Of a DNA stretch of 64,000 bases, positions 1 to 8,407 are shown in pieces. The notes under the pieces were generated by a model. It saw only the letters and a list, made by a program, of their open reading frames with translations, was not told the DNA's origin and did no database searches. Where the stretch lies: contig ONBH01000009.1 of the NCBI GenBank assembly GCA_900316005.1, positions 1-64,000 on the forward strand. Direction: 5' to 3'. The position numbers and the translations under genes were made by a program. This DNA comes from an uncultured Bacteroidales bacterium. Lineage in GTDB: Bacteria; Bacteroidota; Bacteroidia; Bacteroidales; Paludibacteraceae. Each line of letters starts with the position of its first letter. Position 1 is the stretch's first letter.

Positions 1-713
1 GCTACAGAGGCATCCAAGGTGACATTCAACTTACCCTCTGCGCCTTTCTTGGTCGTAATAATAATCACACCATTTGCCGCGCGCGATCCATATATAGAAG
101 CAGATGCTGCATCTTTGAGGACCTGGATAGACTCTATATCGTTGGGGTTAAGCTCATGCATTCCCGAAGTCGTGGGAACACCGTCAATGACGTAAAGAGG
201 ATCATTGGAAGAATTCAAAGATCCTGTACCGCGGATACGGACTGTCGCCGTTCCGGAGGGGTTACCATCCGCAGAGATATTCATGCCCGGCACCTTTCCT
301 TGAAGGGCTTTCATCGGGTTGTTTTCCTGCTGTTTCTCCAAGTCGGAGGCACTGATAGCGGTCACGGCACCGGTAAGGTCGGCCTTACGCTGGGTGGTAT
401 AACCGGTAACCACCACTTCTTCAAGCAACTCGCTGTCTTCAGCCAATTGGATTTGGAGGTTTTCTGCAGCAGCAATCGTCTGTGTAGCATAACCTACATA
501 GCTAATTTCCAGCGTTGCTCCTTCGGCTACCTCCAAAGAAAAGTTACCGTCAAAATCGGTAATTGTACCATTGGTGGTACCTTTTTCCAAGACACTGGCA
601 CCGATGATTGGCTCGCCTGTAGCCTTATCAATAACCACACCCGAAGCCGGATGGGCTATCACGGGCAACGCAAAGAGCACCATCAGTAACCATGTGAAAA
701 ATGTTTTTCTCAT
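1..713 (-). CDS. SusC/RagA-type TonB-linked outer-membrane transporter, N-terminal part (cut by window edge)
   Basis: Translating the minus strand from the ATG at 713 gives a signal peptide (MRKTFFTWLLMVLFALPVIA), then a carboxypeptidase-D regulatory-like domain (about residues 24-100, with GEPIIGASV and TDFDGNFSL), then the SusC signature EEVVVTGY and the start of the plug (VRIRGTGS, PLYVIDGVP, ASIYGSRAANGVIIITTKKG). This is the standard start of a SusC protein, which imports oligosaccharides across the outer membrane with a SusD partner. About 237 codons are present; the barrel lies beyond position 1. It begins 18 bp after the fructokinase stop, so it is probably the fourth gene of the fructan operon, and the imported sugar is inferred to be fructo-oligosaccharide. 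A SusD gene would be expected just outside the window. Confidence 0.93.
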   Translation of the reverse strand, partial: MRKTFFTWLLMVLFALPVIAHPASGVVIDKATGEPIIGASVLEKGTTNGTITDFDGNFSLEVAEGATLEISYVGYATQTIAAAENLQIQLAEDSELLEEVVVTGYTTQRKADLTGAVTAISASDLEKQQENNPMKALQGKVPGMNISADGNPSGTATVRIRGTGSLNSSNDPLYVIDGVPTTSGMHELNPNDIESIQVLKDAASASIYGSRAANGVIIITTKKGAEGKLNVTLDASV

Positions 714-731
714 GATGTTTGTTATTTAGGA

Positions 732-1631
732 CTATTTTAAATTTTCAGGTAATTCGGGCATCGCACCGTTCTGCGTGCAGACGAAGGCGCTGACCTGTAC
801 GGCGTTCTCATGCGCCTCGCGAATGGATTTGCCCTGCAGCATGCGTGCTACAAACGTAGCCGTGAAGCTATCACCGGCGCCTACGGTATCAGCTACTACA
901 ACCTTAGGAGTCGATATGTAGCTCTCCTCGTCTTCGGTAAAGACGTACGAGCCAATAGCGCCACAGGTGAGGATAAGCATCTTCAGGTTGTATTTGGCAA
1001 TAAGGTCGCTACATACCAGACGTGTCTTCTCGGGGTCTTCTGCTATGAGTTTGCCGGGGGTGGTTGAAACACCCAGCAGCATAGTCGCCACTACATCCAG
1101 TTCCTCATCGTTAATCTTGAGCACGTTGGCACGGTTCAGCGACTCAGCTATAACCTCGGCGGTGTACCAACGCTGACGGAGGTTGATGTCAAACACCTTC
1201 ATCGCCGTGCGGGGAGCAGCGTCCAGGAAGGCATGAATGGTCCGGCGACTGATCTCGCTACGCTGCGCCAGCGAACCGAAGCAGATAGCCTCAGCGTTGC
1301 GGGCGATATCCAGCATCTCGTCCGTCAGGGGGATATTATCCCACGCTACACCCAGACAAATATCGTACTGCGGTATGCCCTTGTCGTCAAGGGTCACCTT
1401 TACTGTACCCGTGGGTTGCTCCACACGGGGTAGTACATAACGCAAATCGACCTTTTCAAAAGTTTCAACGATCTCTTCGCCCAACTCGTCATCACCGATG
1501 GCTGAGATAGCACATCCGTTCAGGCCGAATTGGCTTACATGGTACGCAAAATTAGCGGGAGCGCCTCCTAACTTGCGTCCTTCAGGCAGGCAGTCAAAGA
1601 GCGCCTCACCTATTCCTACTACATACTTCAT
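732..1631 (-). CDS. PfkB-family fructokinase
   Basis: A 299-residue ribokinase-family sugar kinase, expected to phosphorylate fructose in the cytoplasm with ATP. Visible marks are the N-terminal substrate motif GGAPANFA (about 22-29), the interior strand KVFDINLR, and the C-terminal anion-hole motif DTVGAGDSF, whose Asp is the catalytic base. Length is normal for the family. The gene lies between a sugar permease and susC, downstream of a GH32 hydrolase, so fructose released from fructans is the likely substrate. Fructose is therefore inferred from context; the sequence alone says only PfkB sugar kinase. It is separated from the permease gene by a 7-bp-period AT-rich array rather than a terminator, so co-transcription is likely. 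Confidence 0.92.
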   Translation of the reverse strand: MKYVVGIGEALFDCLPEGRKLGGAPANFAYHVSQFGLNGCAISAIGDDELGEEIVETFEKVDLRYVLPRVEQPTGTVKVTLDDKGIPQYDICLGVAWDNIPLTDEMLDIARNAEAICFGSLAQRSEISRRTIHAFLDAAPRTAMKVFDINLRQRWYTAEVIAESLNRANVLKINDEELDVVATMLLGVSTTPGKLIAEDPEKTRLVCSDLIAKYNLKMLILTCGAIGSYVFTEDEESYISTPKVVVADTVGAGDSFTATFVARMLQGKSIREAHENAVQVSAFVCTQNGAMPELPENLK

Positions 1632-1635
1632 ATGA

Positions 1636-1742
1636 GATTTAAGATTTAAGATTTAAAATTTAAAATTTAGGATTTAAAATTTAAGATTTAAAATTTAAGA
1701 TTTAAAATTTAGGATTTAAAATTTAAGATTTAAAATTTAGGA
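1636..1742. repeat. AT-rich array with 7-bp period
   Basis: About fifteen consecutive 7-mers, GATTTAA, AATTTAA and AATTTAG in mixed order, fill the space between the permease stop and the fructokinase start. It is the longest of the heptamer-period arrays in this window. It does not look like a CRISPR array: there are no spacers and the unit is far too short. Confidence 0.9.
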
Positions 1743-1749
1743 TGCCGAT

Positions 1750-2916
1750 TTACTTCTTAATTTTGAGCGTGTAGCCTGTCAGGTAGAGGGCACCGACAGC
1801 CATGACGAGCACAGCCCCTACCGTGCCAACAGCCTGACTGGCAAAGCCCATAAAGAGCGGGAAAATTGTACCGCCGAACAGACCCATGATCATCAGTCCG
1901 CTGACCTCATTTTGCTTATCGGGTTCTGCCTTTAGGGCCTCAGCAAAGATGATAGAGAAGATATTGGAGTTACCGAATCCCACCAGTGCGATGCCTGTGT
2001 AGAGCATAGCCTGACTCTGACCCATACCCATGAGAACCATAGCCGCAACAATCATCAGCGCTGAGATAGCAAAGAAAATCTTAGAGGGCACATAGCGCAG
2101 AATAAACGAGCCACTGAAACAGCCGATGGTACGGAAGATAAAATAGAGCGAGGTAGCAAAGGCTGCCTGATCCAGCGTCCAGCCCAGGCGTTCCATCAGC
2201 AGCTTCGGAGCCGTCGTGTTTGTGCCTACATCAATACCCACGTGGCACATGATACCGATGAAGCAAAGCAACACAAAGGGGTGACCTAACAGCTTGAAGC
2301 ACTCCGCAAAGCCGGAACTCTTGCCATCCAGGGGTTGCTCTTCAATCTTAGTAAGGTACAGGAACAACATAGCCAGCACCCCAATAACACCGTAGATAAC
2401 GAACACCACGCGCCAACTGAGGTCAAAGAGCTGAATAGCCCCTACGGCACCCCAAGTCATGATAATAGGAGCCATAAAAGAGGCTATCGCCTTCACAAAC
2501 TGGCCAAAAGTCAGCGTAGCAGCCAGTTTATCGCCGCTGATGAGGTTGGTAACCAAGGGGTTCAGACTGGTCTGCATGATAGCATTACCGATTCCTAACA
2601 ACGAGAAAGCTACCAACATCAGCCAGTACCCGTTACCAAACAGGGGTAGGATAAGTGATAACAGTGTTACCACCAGCGATACCAACACCGTGTTCTTGCG
2701 ACCGATACGGTTCATCAGCGCCGAAGTCGGCACCGAGAAAATCAGGAACCAGAAGAACACCAGACTGGGTATAAAGTACGTCTCTGCCTCCGTCAGGTGA
2801 AGGTCGGCCTGTACGTGATTACTGGCTGCACCCACCAAATCCACGAATCCCATCGTGAAGAAGGTCAGCATCACCGGCAAAAAAGCCAGTTTATTTACCT
2901 TATTGTCATTTGCCAT
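1750..2916 (-). CDS. MFS sugar permease (FucP-like), probable fructose transporter
   Basis: A 388-residue protein with about twelve hydrophobic segments. The MFS loop 2-3 motif is seen as NRIGRKNTVLVSL (about 69-81), and the pattern resembles the fucose/glucose/fructose proton symporters of the FucP family. It sits in the inner membrane and would bring in monosaccharide made by the upstream GH32 enzyme for the downstream fructokinase. It begins 28 bp after the GH32 stop, so the two are likely co-transcribed. The C-terminus (LKIKK) runs directly into the heptamer array. Fructose as substrate is inferred from neighbours; glucose or another hexose cannot be excluded. Confidence 0.88.
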   Translation of the reverse strand: MANDNKVNKLAFLPVMLTFFTMGFVDLVGAASNHVQADLHLTEAETYFIPSLVFFWFLIFSVPTSALMNRIGRKNTVLVSLVVTLLSLILPLFGNGYWLMLVAFSLLGIGNAIMQTSLNPLVTNLISGDKLAATLTFGQFVKAIASFMAPIIMTWGAVGAIQLFDLSWRVVFVIYGVIGVLAMLFLYLTKIEEQPLDGKSSGFAECFKLLGHPFVLLCFIGIMCHVGIDVGTNTTAPKLLMERLGWTLDQAAFATSLYFIFRTIGCFSGSFILRYVPSKIFFAISALMIVAAMVLMGMGQSQAMLYTGIALVGFGNSNIFSIIFAEALKAEPDKQNEVSGLMIMGLFGGTIFPLFMGFASQAVGTVGAVLVMAVGALYLTGYTLKIKK

Positions 2917-2944
2917 TTGCTTATTTATTTAGTTATTTAACAAT

Positions 2945-4393
2945 TTAGATATTTACATCATAGATGGTAGCATTTCCGCCTTCAACCTCGACCTTATTGT
3001 ACGGTTCGGAGGGGAAGACAAGGTTGGTCATAGCCCAATAGCCATTGGCATCGAAGGCTTCGATGGAACAATGGTCGATAAACAGAATCACGCGGTAGGT
3101 ATCCTGCTTGACGAACAGCGGCGTGGTGGTATGCGCAGCAAACTCGGTAGAGAACGAGCAGTCGCCCGAAGCCGTTCGGTCCATCGAGAACGTACGGCGG
3201 TGCACATCCAAATTCATCATTACTTTCTCACCCTTGTCATTGGATAAGGTAACCACGCTGGATTCCGTACCGCTCAGCGTCAATTCTACGATAGCCACAT
3301 CTGCAAGACGATGGGCCTTCGCTCCCTTCAGCGCCATAAACTCCGGCGAAGGAATTACGCGCACGCGATACGCGCCTGCGTCATCTGTATATAAGGAGAG
3401 CTCACGAGCAATGGTGTTCTGCGAACGGAAAGTCACAGTCGGTAGCACCTCGGCATACTGCCAGTTGGACATCCAACCTAAGGACACGATACGACCTTCG
3501 GGAGCATTATGCCAAGTAAAAGTGCTATAGTTATCCTTGCCGTAATCCAGCCATTTGGTCTCATCCGGTGTATCGGTGCATGTAAAGCAATGACCATTCC
3601 ACTCGCCTACGAAATACTGCGTAGCACTACCGCCGAACGGACCACCAGGGTTAATGGAAACCAAGAGAACGTATTTTTCAGTAGCCATTTGCGATTGAGC
3701 ATCGGTCACCTGTAATTTCAAAAGTTCAGGGCATTCCCAAACGCCACCGTGCGCACCAAGACCGGTTCCAAATGATGACTCATAATCCCACGACTTGAGG
3801 TCAGCCGAAGAATAGAAACGAATCTCCTGCTGGCAAGCAAGAGTCATAATCCATTTGCCGGCCAGTTCGTCCCATGTTACTTTCGGATCGCGAAAATCAG
3901 CTATATTGCCTTTCAATACCGGGTTGCCGGCATACTTGGTAAAGGTCATACCTCCATCCAAACTATAGGCGATAGACTGATGCTGACCACATACCTCCGA
4001 CTGTGTGAAAATAGCTACGATAGCATTCTCGCCAAACCCGGCGGTATTGTGACGGTCAATAACGATAGAACCGGAGAAAATGGTCCCAATAGAGTCCGGC
4101 TCAAGGGCTATCGGGTGCTGCTCCCAATGAACAAGATCCGAAGAAGTAGCATGCGCCCAGTGCATCGGTCCCCAAGTGGTACCAAAGGGGTTATGTTGGT
4201 AATAGAGATGCCAAAGTTGAGAAGCTTCGTCGTAGAACATACCGTTCGGGTCATTCATCCAAAACTGCGCCGGTGAATGATGATAGACCGAACGGAAGGG
4301 TTCGTCTGTTTGGTGAACAAGAGTGGCTTTCGGCTGACAAGCAGTCAGAACCAAGAGCGTCATAGAGAGCAACGTGATGGTGATTTGTTTCAT
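2945..4393 (-). CDS. GH32 fructan hydrolase (levanase/inulinase/invertase type), lipoprotein
   Basis: A glycoside hydrolase family 32 enzyme cleaving beta-fructosides. The three family residues are in place: nucleophile Asp in WMNDPNG (about residue 46), the transition-state Asp in FRDPKV (about 167), and the acid/base Glu in WECPEL (about 219). A C-terminal beta-sandwich follows. The ATG at 4393 is preferred to a TTG 9 nt upstream because it gives a clean lipoprotein signal ending in VLTAC, with Cys about residue 19. It is therefore exported and lipid-anchored. It has its own promoter (4435-4466) and starts the operon permease - fructokinase - susC. Linkage specificity (levan, inulin or sucrose) cannot be read from the sequence. 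Confidence 0.95.
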   Translation of the reverse strand: MKQITITLLSMTLLVLTACQPKATLVHQTDEPFRSVYHHSPAQFWMNDPNGMFYDEASQLWHLYYQHNPFGTTWGPMHWAHATSSDLVHWEQHPIALEPDSIGTIFSGSIVIDRHNTAGFGENAIVAIFTQSEVCGQHQSIAYSLDGGMTFTKYAGNPVLKGNIADFRDPKVTWDELAGKWIMTLACQQEIRFYSSADLKSWDYESSFGTGLGAHGGVWECPELLKLQVTDAQSQMATEKYVLLVSINPGGPFGGSATQYFVGEWNGHCFTCTDTPDETKWLDYGKDNYSTFTWHNAPEGRIVSLGWMSNWQYAEVLPTVTFRSQNTIARELSLYTDDAGAYRVRVIPSPEFMALKGAKAHRLADVAIVELTLSGTESSVVTLSNDKGEKVMMNLDVHRRTFSMDRTASGDCSFSTEFAAHTTTPLFVKQDTYRVILFIDHCSIEAFDANGYWAMTNLVFPSEPYNKVEVEGGNATIYDVNI

Positions 4394-4434
4394 GGTATGC
4401 AACTATTTTAGCGTTTGTTTTTCGAATTACGCTG

Positions 4435-4466
4435 CAAAAGTACTGCTTTACACGCATATGTACAAA
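4435..4466 (-). promoter_or_regulatory. Promoter of the GH32 operon
   Basis: On the minus strand, TTTG (4463-4466), a 20-nt spacer (TACATATGCGTGTAAAGCAG) and TACTTTTG (4435-4442) match the Bacteroidetes -33/-7 consensus. The start codon is about 40 bp downstream. Confidence 0.8.
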
Positions 4467-4545
4467 TATAAATGTTGCAAAATATGCCACTCACGTTGCG
4501 CTGCAACATTTGAGACATATTTTGCAACATTTTTGGTAGTAAAAA

Positions 4546-6027
4546 TTAACGTGCACTGGGCAGCTTGCCGAAGTAGTCCTTGTAGCACTTGGTGAAATAA
4601 CCGGGCGAGGAGAAGCACAACTGCATGGCTACCTGTTGTACCGTCATATCAGTCGTACGGAGTAGTTCGTCAGCCCGAATGAGGCGTCGCTCGCGGATGT
4701 AGTCTAAGGGGCCCTTACCGGTAATGGCTTTCACGCGGCGAAATATCTGCGTGCGACTCAGTGCCAACTGGCTACCCAGAAACTCAACATTAAGATTCGG
4801 GTCTGTCAAGTGATCCTCTACAATCTGCTTCATCCGCTCACCAAACGCCACATCGCGCTGATTGAGTTGGATAGCCTCCTGAACTTCCTCGAGCTGGGGT
4901 AATATCTCGCGTTTGATTTCCTTCTTGATGTTGCGCTGCGAATAAATCAGGAACCCCAAGGCAAGGAAGAAGAATATACCGACAAGCACCAGCGACACGA
5001 TGAGAATAGTTCTGCCGCTTTGTATCTGCTGCCAACGCGACTCCGATTGCAGTTGCACGATATGCAGCGTCTCTAAGTCGTGCAGGCGTGCGCGGTATTG
5101 GGCTAACATCGGATTGGCGATACCGGCATCAATAAGCAGTGTTTCCAGGATGGTATCGCGCACAAAGGGCTCGTTGGCCAGGATACGTGCAGCCGTCTCA
5201 ATAATCATATCGCCGCGCGATGGGTATGCAGCCGTACATTCGATTGTACCATTGACGATAGCCTGCAGGCCTACCACAATGCCATCAACGCCCATAATGG
5301 GTACACTACCCTCGGGATAAGCGTCGCAGTCACGCACCGCCTCGGCGGAACCGATAGCCATCAGGTCGTTCTGCGCCACGATGATATCTACATCAGGATG
5401 CGTACAGAGATAGGCCGTTACCGCCCGATAAGCATCGTCTTTCATCCAACTGCCCATCACCGAGTCTATCACAGGCATCATCTCTTGTTCGGCGTACGTC
5501 TGCAGTTGGGCCATCATCCCTCGGTGGCGAAGAATGGTCGGGGCAGAGTTGGGCAGACCCGTTACCTCCAACACGTGTATCGGACGCTGCATGGCACGCT
5601 GTTTCTGCAGAATCCAATCAGCCATCAGTTCACCTACTCGCACATTGTCACCACCGACGAAGGCAGTCCATTCGTCGCCCGACACACGCCGGTCTGCAAC
5701 GATGACCGGTATGCCCGCCTGATACGCACGGCTGACGGCTGGTTTGACCTCCTCCGTTTCATTGGGGGATACGATGAGCAAATCCACGTGCTCGCTGATG
5801 AAGCTGTCAATCTGGGCGCACTGCAACTCATTGCTGCCATAGGCAATGCGCGTGTGCAACGTCATATCGGGATAAAGCAGCAACTCGCGGCTCATCTCGC
5901 TATTCATCTTCTCACGCCAGGCATCATCCAGACACTGGCTCACAGCGATATGATACTTATGCTGAGGACAAGAACAACCGGCTAAAAGAAGCGGCAAAAA
6001 TAGCAATATAAACACTATCTTACGCAT
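4546..6027 (-). CDS. Membrane-spanning sugar sensor: periplasmic-binding domain - TM - AraC DNA-binding domain
   Basis: The start is placed at the ATG at 6027, giving 493 residues with a lipoprotein-like signal (LLLAGC); an open stretch further upstream overlaps the promoter. Order: type 1 periplasmic-binding domain of LacI/ribose-binding type (about 20-300, with LIVSPNETEE, GIPVIVADRR and IIVAQNDLMAIG); a single transmembrane helix (about 339-362); a short coiled-coil-like linker; and an AraC-family double HTH (about 395-493, with LSRTQIFRRVKAITG and CFSSPGYFTKCYKDYFG). The expected role is sensing a sugar outside the membrane and activating the adjacent fructan operon. It has no histidine kinase or receiver domain, unlike the hybrid two-component systems that usually run Bacteroides fructan loci. 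Fructose as ligand is inferred. Confidence 0.9.
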   Translation of the reverse strand: MRKIVFILLFLPLLLAGCSCPQHKYHIAVSQCLDDAWREKMNSEMSRELLLYPDMTLHTRIAYGSNELQCAQIDSFISEHVDLLIVSPNETEEVKPAVSRAYQAGIPVIVADRRVSGDEWTAFVGGDNVRVGELMADWILQKQRAMQRPIHVLEVTGLPNSAPTILRHRGMMAQLQTYAEQEMMPVIDSVMGSWMKDDAYRAVTAYLCTHPDVDIIVAQNDLMAIGSAEAVRDCDAYPEGSVPIMGVDGIVVGLQAIVNGTIECTAAYPSRGDMIIETAARILANEPFVRDTILETLLIDAGIANPMLAQYRARLHDLETLHIVQLQSESRWQQIQSGRTILIVSLVLVGIFFFLALGFLIYSQRNIKKEIKREILPQLEEVQEAIQLNQRDVAFGERMKQIVEDHLTDPNLNVEFLGSQLALSRTQIFRRVKAITGKGPLDYIRERRLIRADELLRTTDMTVQQVAMQLCFSSPGYFTKCYKDYFGKLPSAR

Positions 6028-6046
6028 ATTTCCGTCATTTTGCGCG

Positions 6047-6078
6047 CAAAGATACAACTTTTCTTTGACATATGCAAA
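6047..6078 (-). promoter_or_regulatory. Promoter of the PBP-AraC regulator
   Basis: Minus strand TTTG (6075-6078), 20-nt spacer CATATGTCAAAGAAAAGTTG, TATCTTTG (6047-6054). The start codon at 6027 follows closely, which supports the chosen start. Confidence 0.85.
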
Positions 6079-6152
6079 TAAAAATGCATAAATAGCAGAC
6101 ATTTATGCATTTTTTAACTTATTTGTTAATAAAAGAGTCCTATCCAAAGGCA

Positions 6153-6845
6153 CTAAGCGCGGTCTAACCCAATCATCTGCGTGAGGCGGTCATAGGCGAC
6201 ACGCTGCATCTTGATACAGAAGAAAATGAGAAATACAAACCCAAGACCTCCGATCAGCGGGTTCACCATACTACTCATTGCCAATGAATCATAGATGCCA
6301 TGCGCCAAAACAGGCACCAAGAGGATAGAAATAGCCGTTGTAGTATCATGACGCACAAAATGATACATTGAATAGTAGTACCCCATAAATACCGCAAAAG
6401 CATAATGCCCCGGTACTGCCATGAGGGCACGGGTAACTGCTACCGAAACCCAGGCCTCTTCATGATTGAGGACATAACCTACATTTTCTACCGCAGCGAA
6501 GCCCAGACTGACACATACGGCATAAACGATACCATCAAAGTGCTCGTCGAAATAGGGATTGCGACGCAGCACCAGCCATAGGGCGATGAGTTTAAGCGTC
6601 TCCTCGGGCACGGCAGCGCAGAGGAAAGCATTGAGCGTGGTGCCAATGATGGTAGTGGGTTCCTCGCCGTTGAAGAGCAAGGTGCCCATGAAGCTCTCCC
6701 AGAAAACTGCCGGTATGCAGATGAGCGCACCGAATATGACGGCCTTTAACAACTGGCGGAATGGCTCCTTTGTCGCATCTTTGTGCCATACAAAGAGGAG
6801 AAGCAGAATGGGCGGCAACAAGGCCGCAAGATACTTAATTGCCAT
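6153..6845 (-). CDS. PrsW-family intramembrane protease homologue
   Basis: About 230 residues with seven or eight hydrophobic segments. The PrsW glutamate motif is seen as PEETLKL (about 80-86), followed by AVENVGYVL, a conserved GHYAFAV and a late histidine in VLAHGIYD. PrsW in Bacillus starts regulated proteolysis of an anti-sigma factor; here the substrate is unknown and no sigma/anti-sigma pair is adjacent. The ATG at 6845 is preferred to a TTG two codons upstream. A promoter with a slightly altered -33 element (TTCG) lies upstream. Confidence 0.85.
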   Translation of the reverse strand: MAIKYLAALLPPILLLLFVWHKDATKEPFRQLLKAVIFGALICIPAVFWESFMGTLLFNGEEPTTIIGTTLNAFLCAAVPEETLKLIALWLVLRRNPYFDEHFDGIVYAVCVSLGFAAVENVGYVLNHEEAWVSVAVTRALMAVPGHYAFAVFMGYYYSMYHFVRHDTTTAISILLVPVLAHGIYDSLAMSSMVNPLIGGLGFVFLIFFCIKMQRVAYDRLTQMIGLDRA

Positions 6846-6920
6846 ATACAATTGGATGATTCATACAGTTTATTCTATTTTATGCTGCTGCATTCTACGC
6901 GCATTCTTCAAATGCGAGTG

Positions 6921-6952
6921 CAAAATTACTACTTTTTTTCCATATGGACGAA
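6921..6952 (-). promoter_or_regulatory. Promoter of the PrsW-like gene
   Basis: Minus strand TTCG (6949-6952, one change from TTTG), 20-nt spacer TCCATATGGAAAAAAAGTAG, TAATTTTG (6921-6928). Confidence 0.65.
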
Positions 6953-7000
6953 TATTTTGCGAAGCTTTTTTATATTTTCGGCTAAAAATGCTGATTTTAG

Positions 7001-7032
7001 TTTGTTCATGTCATTTTTTTGTTGTAATTTTG
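7001..7032 (+). promoter_or_regulatory. Promoter of the CPBP protease gene
   Basis: TTTG (7001-7004), 20-nt spacer TTCATGTCATTTTTTTGTTG, TAATTTTG (7025-7032). The start codon at 7094 follows after about 55 nt of leader. Confidence 0.82.
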
Positions 7033-7093
7033 CAGTCCAAATAGCAAATTAGAATATAACAATATATAGAATAGACATTTAAATCTTCAGCAC

Positions 7094-7999
7094 ATGCGAC
7101 GCGAACGATCTGCCTTTTTTATTCTCTTCGTCTGGGTGCTGCTCATGGCATTGGGCACTACGATAGCCTATTTTCTATGGACTATATTACCCGATCGAAA
7201 TGCTGTGAGTAGCCTGAAAGCCCTGCAAGCCATGCAGGTGCTCTTCCTCTTCATCTTACCCGCCCTGGCTGTAGCATGGATTTTTCAAGAGAAACCCGCC
7301 CAATGGCTGGGTCTAACCACCTTTCCCGCACCGAAAGTATGGCTCTATGCCTTCCTACTGATGCTCGTCATGGTGCCCGGCATCAATCTGCTATCGTATT
7401 GGAATCAGCAGTTAAGCCTACCCGCCTGCCTCAGCGGCGTGGAGGAACAGATGAAGTTGCTGGAGGAAAAGAGTGCCGAATTACTTCGCCAATTTATGAA
7501 CACAACCTCCTTCGCAGGCTTTTTGGTCAATTTGGGTCTTATGGCTCTACTGCCGGCTATAGGCGAAGAACTGACCTTCCGCGGCGTACTGCTGCATACC
7601 CTCACTACGAGAACCCAGAACCGAGAACCCAGAACCGAGAACCCAGAACCTCACCTCGCCATTTGGGTAACGGCGATTATCTTCTCGTTCGTGCATTTTC
7701 AGTTCTACGGTTTCGTACCGCGCATGCTGATGGGAGCCCTGCTCGGTTATATGCTCTGCTGGACAGGCAGTCTGTGGATAGCGATGCTGATGCACTTTAC
7801 GAACAATGCCATCGTGACCATACTATACTTCATCTGCCTACGCGGGGGATATGACACCGCTACGCTGGATGCGATTGGCAGCGGGGATACCCTCTGGTTG
7901 GGCATCCTTAGTATTATCGTATCGGTAATCGGGATTTATCTGTTCCGGCGCTCCCTGACAATGAGCAACGCCTCTTCACGCACATCGTCGGGCAGCTGA
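7094..7999 (+). CDS. CPBP-family intramembrane metalloprotease (Abi/CAAX-protease type)
   Basis: A 301-residue polytopic protein carrying the three CPBP motifs: EELTFRG (about 157-163, Glu-Glu...Arg), FVHFQFYG (about 199-206) and HFTNNAI (about 234-240). Family members process prenylated or bacteriocin precursors or act in immunity; the substrate here is unknown. Between the first two motifs the protein contains TRTQNREPRTENPEPH, encoded by six 7-bp repeats (7609-7650). Because 42 nt is 14 codons the frame survives, and the segment probably sits in a loop. The gene ends 64 bp inside the convergent gene on the other strand. Confidence 0.88.
   Translation: MRRERSAFFILFVWVLLMALGTTIAYFLWTILPDRNAVSSLKALQAMQVLFLFILPALAVAWIFQEKPAQWLGLTTFPAPKVWLYAFLLMLVMVPGINLLSYWNQQLSLPACLSGVEEQMKLLEEKSAELLRQFMNTTSFAGFLVNLGLMALLPAIGEELTFRGVLLHTLTTRTQNREPRTENPEPHLAIWVTAIIFSFVHFQFYGFVPRMLMGALLGYMLCWTGSLWIAMLMHFTNNAIVTILYFICLRGGYDTATLDAIGSGDTLWLGILSIIVSVIGIYLFRRSLTMSNASSRTSSGS
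7609..7650. repeat. In-frame heptamer array inside the CPBP gene
   Basis: Alternating GAGAACC and CAGAACC, six perfect units (42 bp). It is the same 7-bp periodicity as the intergenic arrays but with an unrelated unit, here read as protein. Confidence 0.9.
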
Positions 8000-8361
8000 A
8001 TGCCACGTAGCTGCATGCTGCGCACCCAGCCTGTCACATCATTCTCTTGTAGGGTGTGGAAGACCTCGCGAATCTGGTCTGCCTCTTTGTCGGTATAACT
8101 ATTCGCATCTATTCCGGCAAGTTTATCCAACTCCTCATCGTCGTAATAGACGACCTCGGCATTGGTCTGCAGCAGGGTCTCACGTTCGCATACCAAGTGC
8201 TGACCGCAGCACTCCCCTTCGAGATTCTGCCGTTCACGTTCCTTGGCCTCCTGTTCCGCCTTGAGACGCGCCTCCTCGTCGCGACTTTCGCGACGTGCCC
8301 TAACCTCAAAGAGTATCAAGATCAGAAGTCCTAATCCGACAAATAACGCTAACTCAACCAC
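7936..8361 (-). CDS. Small membrane-anchored conserved protein with CC-x2-H-x2-CE motif
   Basis: A 141-residue protein with one N-terminal transmembrane helix (about 3-20), a charged coiled-coil stretch (about 21-48), then GECCGQHLVCERETL and a YYDDEELDKL motif. Similar small proteins recur in Bacteroidales, where I recall them being labelled 'phospholipase' without obvious support; I do not assign an activity. The Cys/His cluster could bind metal. It lies 46 bp downstream of parE on the same strand, with a heptamer array between, and may be co-transcribed with it. Its 3' end overlaps the convergent CPBP gene by 64 bp. Confidence 0.75.
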   Translation of the reverse strand: MVELALFVGLGLLILILFEVRARRESRDEEARLKAEQEAKERERQNLEGECCGQHLVCERETLLQTNAEVVYYDDEELDKLAGIDANSYTDKEADQIREVFHTLQENDVTGWVRSMQLRGIQLPDDVREEALLIVRERRNR

Positions 8362-8363
8362 AA

Positions 8364-8398
8364 ATTAATGAATAATGATTAATGAATAATGAATATTG
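8364..8398. repeat. Heptamer array (ATTAATG / AATAATG)
   Basis: Five 7-mers, ATTAATG, AATAATG, ATTAATG, AATAATG, AATATTG, fill the gap between parE and the next gene. Confidence 0.85.
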
Positions 8399-8407
8399 CC
8401 GGGGGGA

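Noticed and set aside
1636-1742. Possible CRISPR array
   Set aside because: Unit is 7 bp with no unique spacers, and no cas genes lie in the window.
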